Source: Usnea hakonensis
Lineage: Eukaryota > Ascomycota > Lecanoromycetes > Lecanorales > Parmeliaceae
DNA length: 64,000 nucleotides
Assembly: GCA_013423325.1 (NCBI GenBank)
Contig: BLJB01000061.1
Location: forward strand, 1 to 64,000
Reading direction: 5' to 3'
Shown piece after piece: positions 31,981-43,758 of the stretch. The first letter of the stretch is position 1. The number at the start of each line of letters is the position of its first letter. Below the pieces are notes generated by a model. That model ran no database searches and was not told the DNA's origin. It saw nothing but the letters and a program-made list of their open reading frames with translations. A program made the translations under genes and the position numbers.

Positions 31981-34827
31981 ACCACGGTGCTGGCGGCAAT
32001 ATCGCATGAAACCACCATTTTATAAATGAATTTGGATAATCGTCAGGCGCGCTCTTCTGGTCGAAGAGAACTTATTTCTGTTGGCGAGACTTACTAGATA
32101 GGGATAAATAGAGAGTTATATCACTAGGTATCTAGATTCGAATATTAGTTGTTAGAGTCTACTCATCTGCATTGATTTCTCGTTACTAATCTTTCCATTA
32201 CTAATCTATCCCAGCCGATCCCTTTTTGCAAAGCATATCCATCCTTCCGATCAGTGATGCGACCATTGGGTCTTACTCTCATTTGGTAGCGCTGACGATC
32301 CTGGGGGAGTAGGATGCTGACGCTGACGCTGACGCTGACGTTGATGACGAAACACCACAAGGACTCCCGAGATTTTCAGAGCTGCTAGTCTCCTAGGTAA
32401 TTTTCCTACTTTAAATAGCGCTAGTCCCGGTAGACTTTTTCTGTGGAGTTGGACTGGTGGGTACTGCTGATTCGGGGATGCAAATAGCCTTCATTGCCTG
32501 CGGGTCAGTGGGCTGGGTTTCTTGCATAGCTGGTGCCATTTGATGTTGTTTGCCTTCATAACCGAAAAGCATATAATTAAATGTCAAATAAATATGTCAG
32601 CGTTGTGCGTGATTGCTGTCTCGGCGATGGACGAATTGGTGATCGCGATAATATCCTAATTCATCTGACCATTTCTGTAAAGCGACGAGCTCGGAGTTTC
32701 GGATGACAGTGGTGTGATTGCGCTTTCGTGTTTTTGTGAGATTACCTTCTGGTACTTGGGCCGTAGGGTAAGTTCGATCCACGAAGGAAGGATTGTATCT
32801 TGTGACGTTTTGCAAACTTCTGAACCACATCGGGTATAAAAGTGAGGCGATCGGAATTGGGCTCGATGCAGGCAACCATGTTGTTGGACGTAAGTAATTC
32901 GGAATTTCGATTGGGCTGGTTGTACATGTCAGCGCTAAGAGTGACCTGAAGTGGACAGGAATGCTGAAGTATCCAATTTCCCAGAGGGAATATGGTAAAC
33001 TTTCCAGCAACTCTCGAGGAATCGTATTCGCCAACCGTCAGGGCGCCGTCAGAAGGCGATAGCGACCGATCCTCCACCCACAATCCTTCAGCTTTGGATG
33101 TCGCCACGTCGGCTTCCGTCGCCACCGCTAAAAAAAGAAAAATCTGACCGAGGGGGAGATCAGCTTCGATTCCAAAGGTATATCGACACAAGTCAGCGGA
33201 TATTAGGCTTGAACGGTAATACGTCCGTCATAAATGACTAGGTTGAGCTACGTTTGGTTTATCTGGTGCAGTCGCGCGTACACAGTCTTCTTCGTCTCGC
33301 ACAAACGTTTTGATTTGAGTTCGACGACATTCCAGACACCAAATTAGAGTCTTCAACTAAAGAAAAGCCCATATACTTTCATCAAATCCGAAATGGTTGA
33401 ACTAGAAAACCATTGCAATGAAGAAACGTCAAACGATGACCTATCTTCCATCGTTGAGAATGACAGTCAAGACATTATTTGAGAAAACAACAGGGCATAC
33501 TGTTTCGGGCGGTAGAGGGTTGGAGAAGTACGGAGTAGGTTCTGAGTCCGAGGAATGTAGGTGATAGTGAATAGAAATATACAGACGAGCCTGGAATACA
33601 TTGCGGTACGAGTGCACCATTGAGATGAACATCGAGTTATTATGGCTAGCTTCTAAACCGACTTCTCCACAGCACTGGAGCGCCACCATCTGATGAAAGA
33701 TACTCAAGAGGACATCGGTAAGGCATCTCTTCAACCGGCCGATCTTGAGCTAGATGACGAATCCGAGGCTGATGATAGCGATATCTTGCGAAGAGGATTC
33801 AAGGACGTGGGAAGTGAGAACGATGGAAGGGATGGAAGTGTTGGATAAAGGTTTCACAGGAGAGGATCTGAAGGAGACGAAGGGTGTGAAAACAGGTTAT
33901 GAGTCTTGAAAGGCTTCGATATCCTGTTAAGATTTGTCAACAATTATCTGGAAAAGCCCAGCTTCGTCTAAGAAATCTCCAAGGCCAGTCAGTGATTACT
34001 ATGGCAAGCCTCAGCCTGCGGTTGGGAGATTATCTCATCAAGCCGACTCAAAAATCCACCATATCACCAAGGGACAATACAAGGCATACCTCGCTACAGT
34101 AGCAGCCAACCTTGCTGGGGGCTCACAAAGTTGTCTTCGCTATGGGGGTATTACAGAAGCAGAACGGTTGGAGCAGGCTGCAGGCATTTGCATGATCTAC
34201 GGACAACCCAAGGCTCTTATTCAATGGACTTACCCATGTCGTAACGGACCTTTTCTTAGAACTCGGGGCGAAGTGTTTAGTGCAAAAGATTCTCCGAGAC
34301 CAAGGTAGCTGGTGGCGTCACAGGCAAGGAACACAGTGCCACCCCGACTGTTACGATGGTCACGTGGCTATGTCGGGAAATATCATGGTAGCCTTGTCGT
34401 ACTCTGGGACGGCCCCTTCGACAGGGGTCATCGGTGAGATCTCCGAAAAAATTAATTCTGGCGGCCTCGGGCGTACTGTCAAGAGGCGATTTGATATGAA
34501 GTGGGCCGGCATTGTGTGAGGGACTTTGACTGGAGAAGATTCTTTTGATGTCTCAGCTGCAGTGGGGCTGTGCGCTTGCCTGGGATGAAAATGAAGAGAC
34601 TTGCGAAGAAGGCGAAAGACAGGATGAAAGCTCGAATAGGTGAAGGAATTTGGACGATCATGGTTGCCGTACAACATACAGGGTGCAATGAGCCCTAGGA
34701 ATGGCGGATAAGCCGTGGTTGTAGCTTTTTGGGACTCTTTGTTCCCAAAAGATTGGGCTCATATTCTACAAACGTTCATGTACTCGGAAAATTCTTGTCG
34801 GATAGACAAACCATATCGCTTCCATGC
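31981..34827. other. Gene-poor region with unassigned frames
   Basis: A GACGCT microsatellite lies at about 32317-32340. Overlapping minus-strand frames at 32597-33034 and 32742-33191, and plus-strand frames at 33899-34308 and 34280-34519, are open for 70-150 codons but resemble no family I know, and I could not join them into convincing exons. A short minus-strand frame near 34640-34662 starts with a strongly hydrophobic segment (MIVQIPSPIRAFILSFAFF) and could be the first exon of a small secreted protein. No clear continuation was found. Confidence 0.35.
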
Positions 34828-35618
34828 TCAGCCTCGAGAAATCTGATGTCGCGTCGTCACAAAGCCAACCCCCGCCTCTTGTTTCGTTGCATCACGAAGC
34901 CACATAGCAAATTTGAAATCGTACGTCGGATACCGAAGCGCGTAGAGTTTCATAGCTATCAGTGTATGCTTCCACCTGCGCCGCGATAAGCGGTCAGTAC
35001 GAATTTCTTGGACCTTCAAGGCTTCATCGGGTGGTAAACGCATATCCATAATAGCGTGCACATGGCTATGGCATAGCCTTTGGGGTCTAACAACATTAAA
35101 ACAGGCGTTTGACTCACATCTCCCAGGTTAGAACAGCTTTCGGCCACAATACAAGATCCACAGCTGCTTCGTTATCCCAATCTTGAGATGAATAAAACCT
35201 CATCTCTGTACCCATCCATTGGGGGGACTGCGCGGCATGGTCCGCCACGTCCTCCAAGGCCCTGTACAGCACCTTTTCTACCCGTTCTGCATGTCTCAAA
35301 TAATATATCATTTCCGGATCATAGAAATCCATGTTGACGTTCTCTACGTAGCCTGCCGAGTGCTGCGGAGGTGTTTCGGAGCTGCCGCTGATGTGAGGGC
35401 TATGATATGATAAGATGCCTTAACAAGACTTACATTCCCCCAGAAGTGTTGGTGTTCGAAAGGTTCGTGGTAGGATCGAGGACCGTCGTCGGCAAGTGGA
35501 TCAAATTGAGAGATGGCGGTGATTGATCAGGGCGAGTGAGCGGTGGTGCCGCGGCTGCGCACGCGCTCAGCTGGAGTACCAACCATCCTACGAGGCCCAA
35601 TGCCTCGATCGTCTTCAT
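34828..35618 (-). CDS. Secreted protein of unknown function (234 aa, three exons)
   Basis: Three exons (35618-35434, 35399-35118, 35065-34828) join in frame. Both introns are phase 2, with donors GTAAGT and GTGAGT, acceptors ATAG, and lengths of 34 and 52 nt. The first exon encodes a signal peptide (MKTIEALGLVGWLVLQLSAC, Ala-rich cleavage region) and a Pro/Asn-rich N-terminus with N-glycosylation sites. The rest is a compact, Cys-poor domain with MDFYDPEMIYYLRHAERVEK, QDWDNEAAVDLVLWPKAVLT and a Trp/Tyr/Arg-rich C-terminal part (KHTLIAMKLYALRYPTYDF). I do not recognise the family. The few cysteines argue against a typical small cysteine-rich effector. The gene stands alone, with no neighbour that suggests a role. 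Confidence 0.65.
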
Positions 35619-36763
35619 GCTCGCGACTGATAAATGTAATTTCGAATATTGCGAGGAGTCACGCTTTTTAAAGGAAGACAAGGGGTACGCGCGCGCGAGA
35701 GAGGAAAGACATAGTTGCTCGTTTCGTCGCGTCGGAAGTGGAGCGGATTTGCGCTTCAAAGGCATCCATGTTGCATAAGAGCCGTGGGCTATCGATATCC
35801 ATGGATATAACATGATAGCCATGGAAATAATGGAATTCCATAGATATTTATAGTACTCGTTCGGTCCTGAGCAACTACCAGTGCATTTGGGTCTAGCAGT
35901 TGATGTACATTAGTACCTGAGCGAAAGTTATTACGTTTCGGATGAGGACTTCCGCCTTTTGAAAAGCTTCCCTTATTCAAACATTCTTAGTCATCGATGT
36001 CTTACTTCCAGCGTCGGATATAGGTAGGCATAGCCTTCCGCTCAGGTAGACCTGCTATATTATGTTGTTATGTGCTGTTCGAATTGAATATCTGCTATCT
36101 TGGGGTTGGCGCTGGTGGCGCTAGGAGAATGGCACAATCCTCGTTGCTCAAAGCCCTTAACGATTCATTCTCTTGGAATCGTGCCGACTGAGATTGCACT
36201 GTGGCAGACGGCGCGAAGCATCTTTGATGGGTTGTACAAGCGAAGCAAGCAACAAGCTGGCGAACGACTTAACGCCTACGGAGTATGGGATGCATGAATG
36301 GTGTCTGAGTCGAGCGACGAAGGTAATATACATCTTATGGGCGCGTTCTATCAAAATGCGGTCCTGACTTGCTTTAGTCCAAGTACAAAGACCAGCTACG
36401 TCGTGTAATGACTGTTGAAAAATATACTCTCCAGAAGAAAATAGGTTACTCATGCAAATCAGGCAGAGATTTTCCTGGATCCGCACAGAAATTACTACAA
36501 CATATGGGGCCGTGAGTAAATCTCTGCATCTACGCGTTCGCAAATCCATCCAAAACCCACTTTCCTTAGCCCATTCCCACAATGGCCGTTTTGGCTACTA
36601 CTCGAACTGAATTAGTTATTCAGCCATCAAATCCACCCACAAATTGTAGTCTGCTTTTTAGGACGAGATTTACTCCTCGGTCCACTCAATACAGATCGAT
36701 ATTCAACCAACCTCGATATCATCTCGAGACATTCCGGCCGCCGCTCGGGCAGCAGCCTGCGAA
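35619..36763. other. Intergenic, no supported gene
   Basis: The stretch 35776-35850 has imperfect ATGGATAT/ATATCCAT inverted words. A 141-codon minus-strand frame at 36157-36582 shows no family features. Nothing else supported. Confidence 0.35.
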
Positions 36764-38200
36764 ATGTTTTGGGACTCTCTGCCCGCAGCGATTCAAGTGC
36801 ATATTCTAGAAGACCTTGTTCTTCATGATGATCCCGCTCGTTACGCTTCAACATGTCGAGCATGACAAACAATCATCGAGCGGAAGAGTTTCGCTCGCCT
36901 CAAAGTCACGCGATCACGTCTTGCTGACTTCAGCGACATTGGCTATCGCCATCAGCATTTGGTGGAGTATATATGGTTATCCATAGAGCCCTCTGAGGAG
37001 CATTGCGGAAGCGTGGGGCTCTATAACTGGTATCTCGCTTCTACCAGGACTATCAGGAAGGCCATTCAGGATCTTGTTATCGAGTTGAGCACGTGGGAAC
37101 CAAGCGGCCGCTTGCTACTTGACATCAGCCTCAAGGCTCCAAGCGCTTTGAGGCATTCTTCCAGTACCATCCAATATAGACCTGGTGTTATCTTAGAGCC
37201 GAGGAAGGCTAGAATTGCTCATATTGGCTCCACGATACAAGCGGCTATGGTCAGGCTGCGTATTCAATCAATAGATCCACCGCAGTTAGCAAGCCCGAGC
37301 CTGAGCCCAAACCCAGCCAGACAATGCCAAAGGCTGGAGCTGTAACAAGTCTCCTCCTGCGCCGACAAACTCGCCGTCAGTGGAAGTCAGAGGTGCTCGA
37401 TGAGCTTCTAGACCTTCTTCCCGAGGTCCACGAATTCCATTACGAACCTTGGAGAGACTGGCGTCGAATGGAGGAGCGACTCACCACTATAAGTAAGGCT
37501 GGAGACACGTTATTGCAGACATAAATTTCTGCTAAATCTTTGTAGCAACAATGCGGCTATGCGAGTCACTTAGATCTGATCAATTGAGGCGATTGGTGAT
37601 ATTCGAGAATTGCTATGGCGATGACACAGCGATGGCCTTGGCAGTACGAGCCGTAGAGATTTGCACCGGTCAAGCCCTTGTCGAAGCCAGTCTCGGGCTT
37701 GAGCATCTCGCAGTATCGTTCGTTTCAGATGCTTCACATTTTTTTGGTGCATGTCAGAATTGGACCGTGTGGCCCAGGCTGGAATCGCTCGCTCTAACCT
37801 CGAACCTTTTAGAGTCTCAACAACAGTCTGTCTATATCAACGATCTTCTTGAAACGGTTGCGCTAGTAGCCATGAAGATGCCAAGGCTAAAATCGATGGA
37901 GCTCTGGAATGGCAGGGCTGGATTTGCAGGAGTTTCCAATACCAAGTGTCTGAAAGCGATTGGGCTGCTAAGATTACTTGGCAAGGTACTTGGGGTCTAC
38001 CGCTAGAGCTTCGTGTTCTGAAAGCGTGGCAAGCTGTGACATCCGAGCGGGTGGGCTGCAAGCTCCAGGTCGTTACAGAGATATTGGACGCTAATATCGA
38101 TATCACATCTCATGGCGATGCTATCCGATACCTGAGGCTTCTGAATACAGTCGTCCATTCCGTTTCGTTGCGGTATATCCAAATGGAGACTGCTTATTGA
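36764..38200 (+). pseudogene. F-box / DUF6546-like gene, decayed
   Basis: The beginning MFWDSLPAAIQVHILEDLVL is F-box-like. The following blocks (FARLKVTRSRLADF, VEYIWLSIE, LPEVHEFHYEPWRDW, LRRLVIFENCYGDD, LEHLAVSFVSDASHFF, MPRLKSMELWNG, KITWQGTWGLPLELRVLKAW) follow the order seen in fungal DUF6546/F-box proteins. One intron, 37494-37546 (GTAAGG...TTGTAG), splices cleanly. Three lesions break it: TGA at 36863-36865 in the motif CRxWQ, where Trp is expected, a one-base frameshift near 37320, and another near 37928-37934 that fits a lost T in a T run. Such genes are numerous in ascomycetes and decay often. The original function would be ubiquitin-ligase substrate selection, unproven. Confidence 0.6.
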
Positions 38201-39035
38201 AGTAAGTCGAGGTATCCGTAGACTTTCAAGACCCTTCGATATGAGGACAGTCCGCTATCTTAGAAAGCACCAATCCTGGCCAATATCGGCTGGCTTGCCG
38301 TGATCTAGAGGCTCAAAATTGTAGCGCAGTCTCTCTCGCTCGTCATGCCCCAATTTCTCTAGGAAGGTAGATGATTTTAGAAATGGAAGCTGCCTCTTTC
38401 ATTTGTTCACTGCTGAAGGGGACGAGCTTGCCCAGAGATCTTGGGACCTGTCTTCTGCTCGTGCTCCTTCTTCTCAGTTTCCTTCTCTTCCTCTACCCTC
38501 TTGTGACAAGTATAGATTGCAACTACATTTCGTGTCTTTGTTGCGCGTTCCTTTCACATTATACTATAGAACCGTCGCTTCCCGTGCCTACTTAGGCAAG
38601 CAACTTGCCTGGGTATTTTATTCGGGAAGGACAGCACGATGACCTCTGACGGAAGACTCATGAAATGTCTTTCTCTGTTAGTGCTTCGTTCGCCACATCC
38701 GAACCATGCGAATTGCATGCAAATGATCAAATGCACATAGGAGGTAGCTGTAACAGTGATTGGTCTGTCTCATTGCCATGGGTAGGCCGAACAGTGACCC
38801 CTGAAGGTATATTCAGGCCTTGCCACAGTACTAAGACTCCCATATCTTATTCGATATAGACCTGGAGTAGATAGAAATGTATATACAGGCAGGGGTGGGT
38901 GGGCGAAAAAGACTGCAATGCAATGAAAGAGACTCTGAAAGAGATGAATCGACTGAGGAGCCATTGCCAGTGCAAGTCACCCTATTTATGCACTCCTGGA
39001 AGGATATAGTCTCCTGATTCTCTTGCCATGGCTAT
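38201..39035. other. Intergenic, no supported gene
   Basis: Frames of up to 80 codons are present but featureless. No repeat or RNA gene identified. Confidence 0.35.
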
Positions 39036-39643
39036 GTGGCTATGGCCATGAGGCCATTCCACCGAATCCATGCACCGAAACAACACCGAAACCAGTCATG
39101 CGATATGCAATATCCGCCTACTGTGGCGATCCTTTCTTTCTACATACCACCAACCTCCATCGCCACAACCACAACCAATCACAACCCCAACAACAAAACA
39201 TCAACAACAATAACAACTGTACCAGCACCAGCATGTAAGCTATGCTTCCATACAATGCACCTTTACGCTTCTTCATGTTGTAGAGCCTTATCCCATCGTG
39301 TCTTAGCTGAGCATGTCATGGCATCAAATTATGCAAAGCACGAGAATAGATTCCTCGAGTCCTATGTTTGAATCTAATTCTATAACGACCTCTCATGAGC
39401 ATTAATTGGCTAATCGTTGGTTATGTAGGGCTACCCCAGGGTCCACAGACCATGGGTGGACGCCGCTCCCGCCGTCTGGCCATTAGGAAAATGCGGGCGG
39501 AATTGGCCGTAGCGGAAGATGCCTTCTTTGCCGCCGCCCGCAACCTTATGCCGTTGGGGCGGGGGAGGGGGGGCGGCCGCCCTGCTGAGGTGGCAGTGCG
39601 AGCGGCTTTGGCCGCAATGGAAGAATTCGAGCTCCGTGAGTGA
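39036..39643 (+). CDS. Possible small two-exon hypothetical protein
   Basis: Exon 39036-39234 ends at a good donor (GTAAGC). Exon 39429-39643 follows an ATGTAG acceptor, and the two join in frame. The first part is Asn/Thr/Pro-rich and low in complexity. The second is a helical, Arg/Ala-rich segment (GRRSRRLAIRKMRAELAV), a Gly/Arg patch (GRGRGGGRP) and a closing helix. I recognise no family. A long intron (194 nt) and low-complexity first exon make this a weak call. The second exon alone could be the real unit. Confidence 0.25.
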
Positions 39644-41957
39644 AACAGATTCCCTTATTCTATTCTTCAACCCATTCTATAAGAGGTCAAGGACTTGTTC
39701 GCCGAGTCAAGTCAGCCTGCGGGCTTTTAGAACCTAGAATGGACGTTGGACTGTTCATAGGGTAGATGACGAGAAGCTTCAGGTGGATGGTGGATTGTTG
39801 TCCAAGGCTTGCGTACTGTGAGAGAAAATTAGAACCTTGAGGCGCTTTGCTCAAGGTCAGTCGAGCATTACCTGTCTTTTCGCCTCGGTAGGGTTTACAT
39901 GTCTCCAGCAACGGAAACACCTTTTCCACTGCAAGGATGCCTCCTTTAGGCCATACCTACAACGAACCTTCCGCCTTCTCCTCATTGCCACGGCCCTCTC
40001 AAAGAATAAGCAATCTACCTTCCCGAGCCTTTGTTCGGCGGATATCTCAGCCTAATCCTGCACCTAATTCCGAACTTGGGGCCCTGATTCGGCCTATGCT
40101 AGAGCGAGCCAGCTTTGAACGACTTGTCGATACCTCATGCTGATTAATACTAGACTTAAATCCGAGCAACTCAGAAAGCGATCAGCTGCACCAGCGACCA
40201 TGGCATCTTGGCTATCCGCATGCGCCACTTTATCCTTTTCTCAGTCTTCTCCCATGCCAGAGACGTCTGATCACCGAACCATCAAGGAACGAATGCGTAG
40301 CTTAATTGATCTCCAAAGGGATATGGGTGATCTTTTGTCCATTGGGATGTGGGGGCGTTATTGTCCACCGGGTCGTCGGGGATGGATTGTTGTCCACCGG
40401 GTCGTGGAAGATTGATTGTAGTCCACAGGGTTGTGAATAGTTTGCTGTTCATTGAGGCACAGGTGCCTTTGCTATCGATCTGCTTTGAATTGGTCGGTGG
40501 TTCCTGCTGCGGGGGAATTCTCCGCAACAACCCGGCCAGCTTAGCTTACCAATAGCGTAATGCGTCTGAGGAGTCTCTTGAATATCTAAACCTCTTAGTC
40601 TCTTAGACCTCTCTTAGACCAATACGTAGTCCTAAATTTGGGAGCAGGCTATTGAACGAGCTAGGTAGGGTCCCATTATTATGGGGTTGATAAGATGCTA
40701 CATACTATTAAGTAAGGTTACTGCGGATGCTACTATTAAGTAAGGTAACTTGCGAGGACTACGTATGATGATTTGGAATTCTAATCAATACGCCGTGAGA
40801 TAAAGCTTAAAAGTGGATCGTTAAAGTCTAAAATGCGTTTGAGATTGCGTGAGATACCGGGTCCACAAAGCTACCTCATCCTACGGATCGGCAGGGGATT
40901 AAACTAATAATCTCAGGGGTACCTTAGGCGATCGAACATAAAAATACAGCCCCTTTTTTCAACTCACTACGCTTTCGTAATAAACACCTTCATTGAAAAG
41001 TATTCAATATAAAACTTGTTTCTCTAAATAAGATCCAAAGCTTTAAACCCAATTTCTTTATCTACAAGTGTTACTTATAGAGAATCAAGATGCCATACAA
41101 AGATAGTTTGGTGTGCTGCCAAGATATTTCAGTCTACGTGTTGCCGATCCGTAAGATACAATGTACGTATCTGATTCCTTTTGGCCGTCTCTGCAAGCGT
41201 TACTAAGAGAAACTTCTTTTTGAAATTCAAGAGCTGTTTAGTAAACCAACGGGTCCACATGCTTAAGATTCTGCGGGGATTATGACCGAGTAGTGTCAAG
41301 ACATGGATCTTGGCTCTGTGGCAGCAGTACTACTTAAACGATATCTTACAAATTTTGGCTTGTGATGATCCAAAGGAACCTTCCTATAGAGCAGATGGCT
41401 CGCTATGTAAGTGCTCGCAAAGGATTCCTAAATAACCAATTATGTAGCATATTTGTTATCTCACGGTCGGCATGTATCAGCGGGCTAAGGCAGGTGTAAG
41501 CACTAGACCGCCACCAATGGGCCCCCTGCAGGTCGGACTCTCCGGCACGCGTGCAGGGGAAGAGCCGACGTCAGCGTAGAGTCGTATCACTACCACACCG
41601 ACTTGTGGCATGCCACGCGAATGATGCGAAGGAACGGCGGCATGGACTGATCAACTGACTAATGACTTGAGAGCCCAGGACAGCGGTCTCACCAGCTCAA
41701 GGTAGCAATCACCAACAAAGTGGATAAGACTACTTTCAATAGATAGAGCATTACGTCCAGGTACTAAAAGATGCCTGCTCTACTTAAGAAGCCTGTCACT
41801 TGGCAAGAAGGCAAGCTTGTCTATTACCGCGTGGGCCAAGATTGAACTCCTCTACAATTATACTGCCGTCTCCTCGGCCATTTCCTTGGCCATTTCACAT
41901 TGGACGGGTACGTCTTGATGCCGCGAATGCCAAGGGCGGGTCTAAAGTAATGCAGCA
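39644..41957. other. Long intergenic stretch left of the cluster
   Basis: An imperfect tandem of TTGTTGTCCACCGGGTCGT-like units lies at about 40330-40430. CTCTTAGA-type words repeat at 40585-40620. From 40620 to 41500 the sequence is mildly TA-rich and stop-laden, like an old degraded repeat. An 8-bp inverted repeat (CCCCTGCA/TGCAGGGG) brackets 41523-41559. The last 250 bp should contain the promoter of the regulator gene. No intact gene seen. Confidence 0.4.
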
Positions 41958-43466
41958 ATGGATCTTGGTCCATCTTCGCAAGCTCAACGCCAAAAGCGTG
42001 CGCCTAACGGGAGTGAAGTGCAACGCGTCCCGAAGCTGCGATCTTCCTGCGATGAATGTTCCAACAGTAAAGTCCGCTGTGACCAGGGCCGCCCATCATG
42101 CCAGCGTTGTCTATACGGCCGAGTCCATTGCAACTATAGCGTCTCCAGGCGTATGGGAAAGCCCCTCAGCTCCGTCAAAAGCGATCAGCCCCGCACTACA
42201 GGAACTTCAACGTCGATAACCGCAACAGCGTCGCAACAGCCAAGGCAAATACCAAACGCGCCCTCCGGCCATATTTCGCAGAATGAGGGGGGTCGTTCGA
42301 ATACCACAGACCAGAATCCTTCCCATAGGACTGGCGCGGGCATCTACAGCCAAGACTACGACTTTACTGGCTTGGCTTTCATGATGCCTGATCTCAATAA
42401 CGTACCCGGGGATCCAAATTCTATCCAATTTCTCTCTGCTTCAGAGGAGTTGATGCCAGATGACCCCATGAACTTCATCAATTTACCGGATGACAGCGCG
42501 GAAAACGTTTGCTTGAACAAGCCGAATCAGCCGTCCGCCCAAGATCCTGAAGTCCCAGATGGCCCAACACTTTTCCGCAATAAGGCAGTTCCAGGCAACC
42601 GTAGGAACGCTTTCCAGTCCGACGCTTCCCCACAGACCCAGGAATCCTCTTCCTCGAACAACTACGACGACTCCGACCTACAGCACCAAAAAAATGCTTC
42701 TTGCGTGCAATTGACCTCGGTCACATTGCGCAGCCTCTCGCTCCCGTCCACTTACTGCAAAAACGCCGCCACGTCCTCCCCTTTTCCTTTCGACACCATT
42801 GACCAAGCCTTCGCTACCAGCCGACGTGCCATGACAACATATTATACATTGATTCAATGCCCCTGCTCACACGCGAGCCACTTCGAATTATCTCTAGCGC
42901 TGATCATACTCCAAATCCTCGACTGTTATTCCGCCATCAGCAGCCACTCGACTTCATCTTTCTCCCCGAATTCCCGCCTGCAAACACCCGCAACGTCAAT
43001 CTCATCACCGTCTAATAACAGCAGAAACGACACCCCCTTCTCGCAATCTTTGTCCACAGCGCGCACCTCACGAACTTCCCGGAGCAGCGAAATGGGCGAC
43101 AGTAGCACTACAAACCCGCAAAAGCTCACTCTAGACACCCCCATCACGTTTGGCGACTACAAGATCGACGCCGAGGACGAGCAGCGCTTCATCCTACAAC
43201 TCATCCTAACAGAGCTGAGAAAGGTAACGCGTTTGATCGACGCCTTCGCTGCACGATACTGTTCTGCGAGCGGCGAGGATGTGAGATTTCCCGCTCCCAC
43301 ATCCACCCTCGCCAACCATCATCGAAGCTGGAATCGCGGTGACGAGTATGTGCATAATGCGCTGGAGCAATTCTTGCGCAACAAGGTGAAAGTGACAAGA
43401 AAGGAGGTGTCGTTGATGTTGAGGAAGTTGGATGGTCATGAGGGGGCGATGGATTTTGAGGATTGA
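41958..43466 (+). CDS. Zn2Cys6 transcription factor, AflR-type (502 aa)
   Basis: Probable pathway-specific activator of the neighbouring cluster. The zinc binuclear cluster is at residues 31-58 (Cys31, 34, 41, 48, 51, 58; spacing C2C6C6C2C6C) in the context SCDECSNSKVRCDQGRPSCQ. That wording, followed by RCLYGRVHCNYSVSRRMGKP, is characteristic of aflatoxin-regulator-like proteins. The middle is Ser/Asn/Pro-rich. The C-terminal half has the conserved helical region of that group (CPCSHASHFELSLALIILQI, then DEQRFILQLILTELRKVTRL and FLRNKVKVTRKEVSLMLRKL). It is single-exon. It is the leftmost gene of the block running to the PKS. Zn2Cys6 dimers commonly read paired CGG triplets, which fits the palindromes at 50667 and 52889-53050. 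Confidence 0.88.
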   Translation: MDLGPSSQAQRQKRAPNGSEVQRVPKLRSSCDECSNSKVRCDQGRPSCQRCLYGRVHCNYSVSRRMGKPLSSVKSDQPRTTGTSTSITATASQQPRQIPNAPSGHISQNEGGRSNTTDQNPSHRTGAGIYSQDYDFTGLAFMMPDLNNVPGDPNSIQFLSASEELMPDDPMNFINLPDDSAENVCLNKPNQPSAQDPEVPDGPTLFRNKAVPGNRRNAFQSDASPQTQESSSSNNYDDSDLQHQKNASCVQLTSVTLRSLSLPSTYCKNAATSSPFPFDTIDQAFATSRRAMTTYYTLIQCPCSHASHFELSLALIILQILDCYSAISSHSTSSFSPNSRLQTPATSISSPSNNSRNDTPFSQSLSTARTSRTSRSSEMGDSSTTNPQKLTLDTPITFGDYKIDAEDEQRFILQLILTELRKVTRLIDAFAARYCSASGEDVRFPAPTSTLANHHRSWNRGDEYVHNALEQFLRNKVKVTRKEVSLMLRKLDGHEGAMDFED

Positions 43467-43758
43467 GTGTAGCGGCTACTATGTTTAGGGGCGGCATCTC
43501 AAAAGTACCTACCTTACACAAAAAAAGTGGTGCTGGGGTCTAGCCTAATAAGGCCTAGCCTGCACAAGACTGCTCCACGCCTAAGGCAAGGACGCACGCA
43601 GTAGGTCAACAATTGACGAGGTAGAACCAGGACAGATAAGTATGATATAATGAATCTATCTATGCTGGTTCTGACAGTCATGACTTTACGAAGGAATCTC
43701 CTGAACAGTGCCGTCTTTTGCGCCATGATCTTGACAATGCTCTAGTATGATATATATT

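Noticed and set aside
32597..33191. Two overlapping minus-strand frames of 145 and 149 codons
   Set aside because: I could not join them by splice sites into one product and recognise no domain, so they are mentioned only within the intergenic entry.
33899..34519. Plus-strand frames suggesting a small secreted protein
   Set aside because: No signal peptide at the start, no conserved cysteine pattern and no convincing junction between the frames.
41523..41559. CCCCTGCA/TGCAGGGG inverted repeat as a regulatory hairpin
   Set aside because: An 8-bp arm with a 21-nt loop can arise by chance, and nothing ties it to a gene start.
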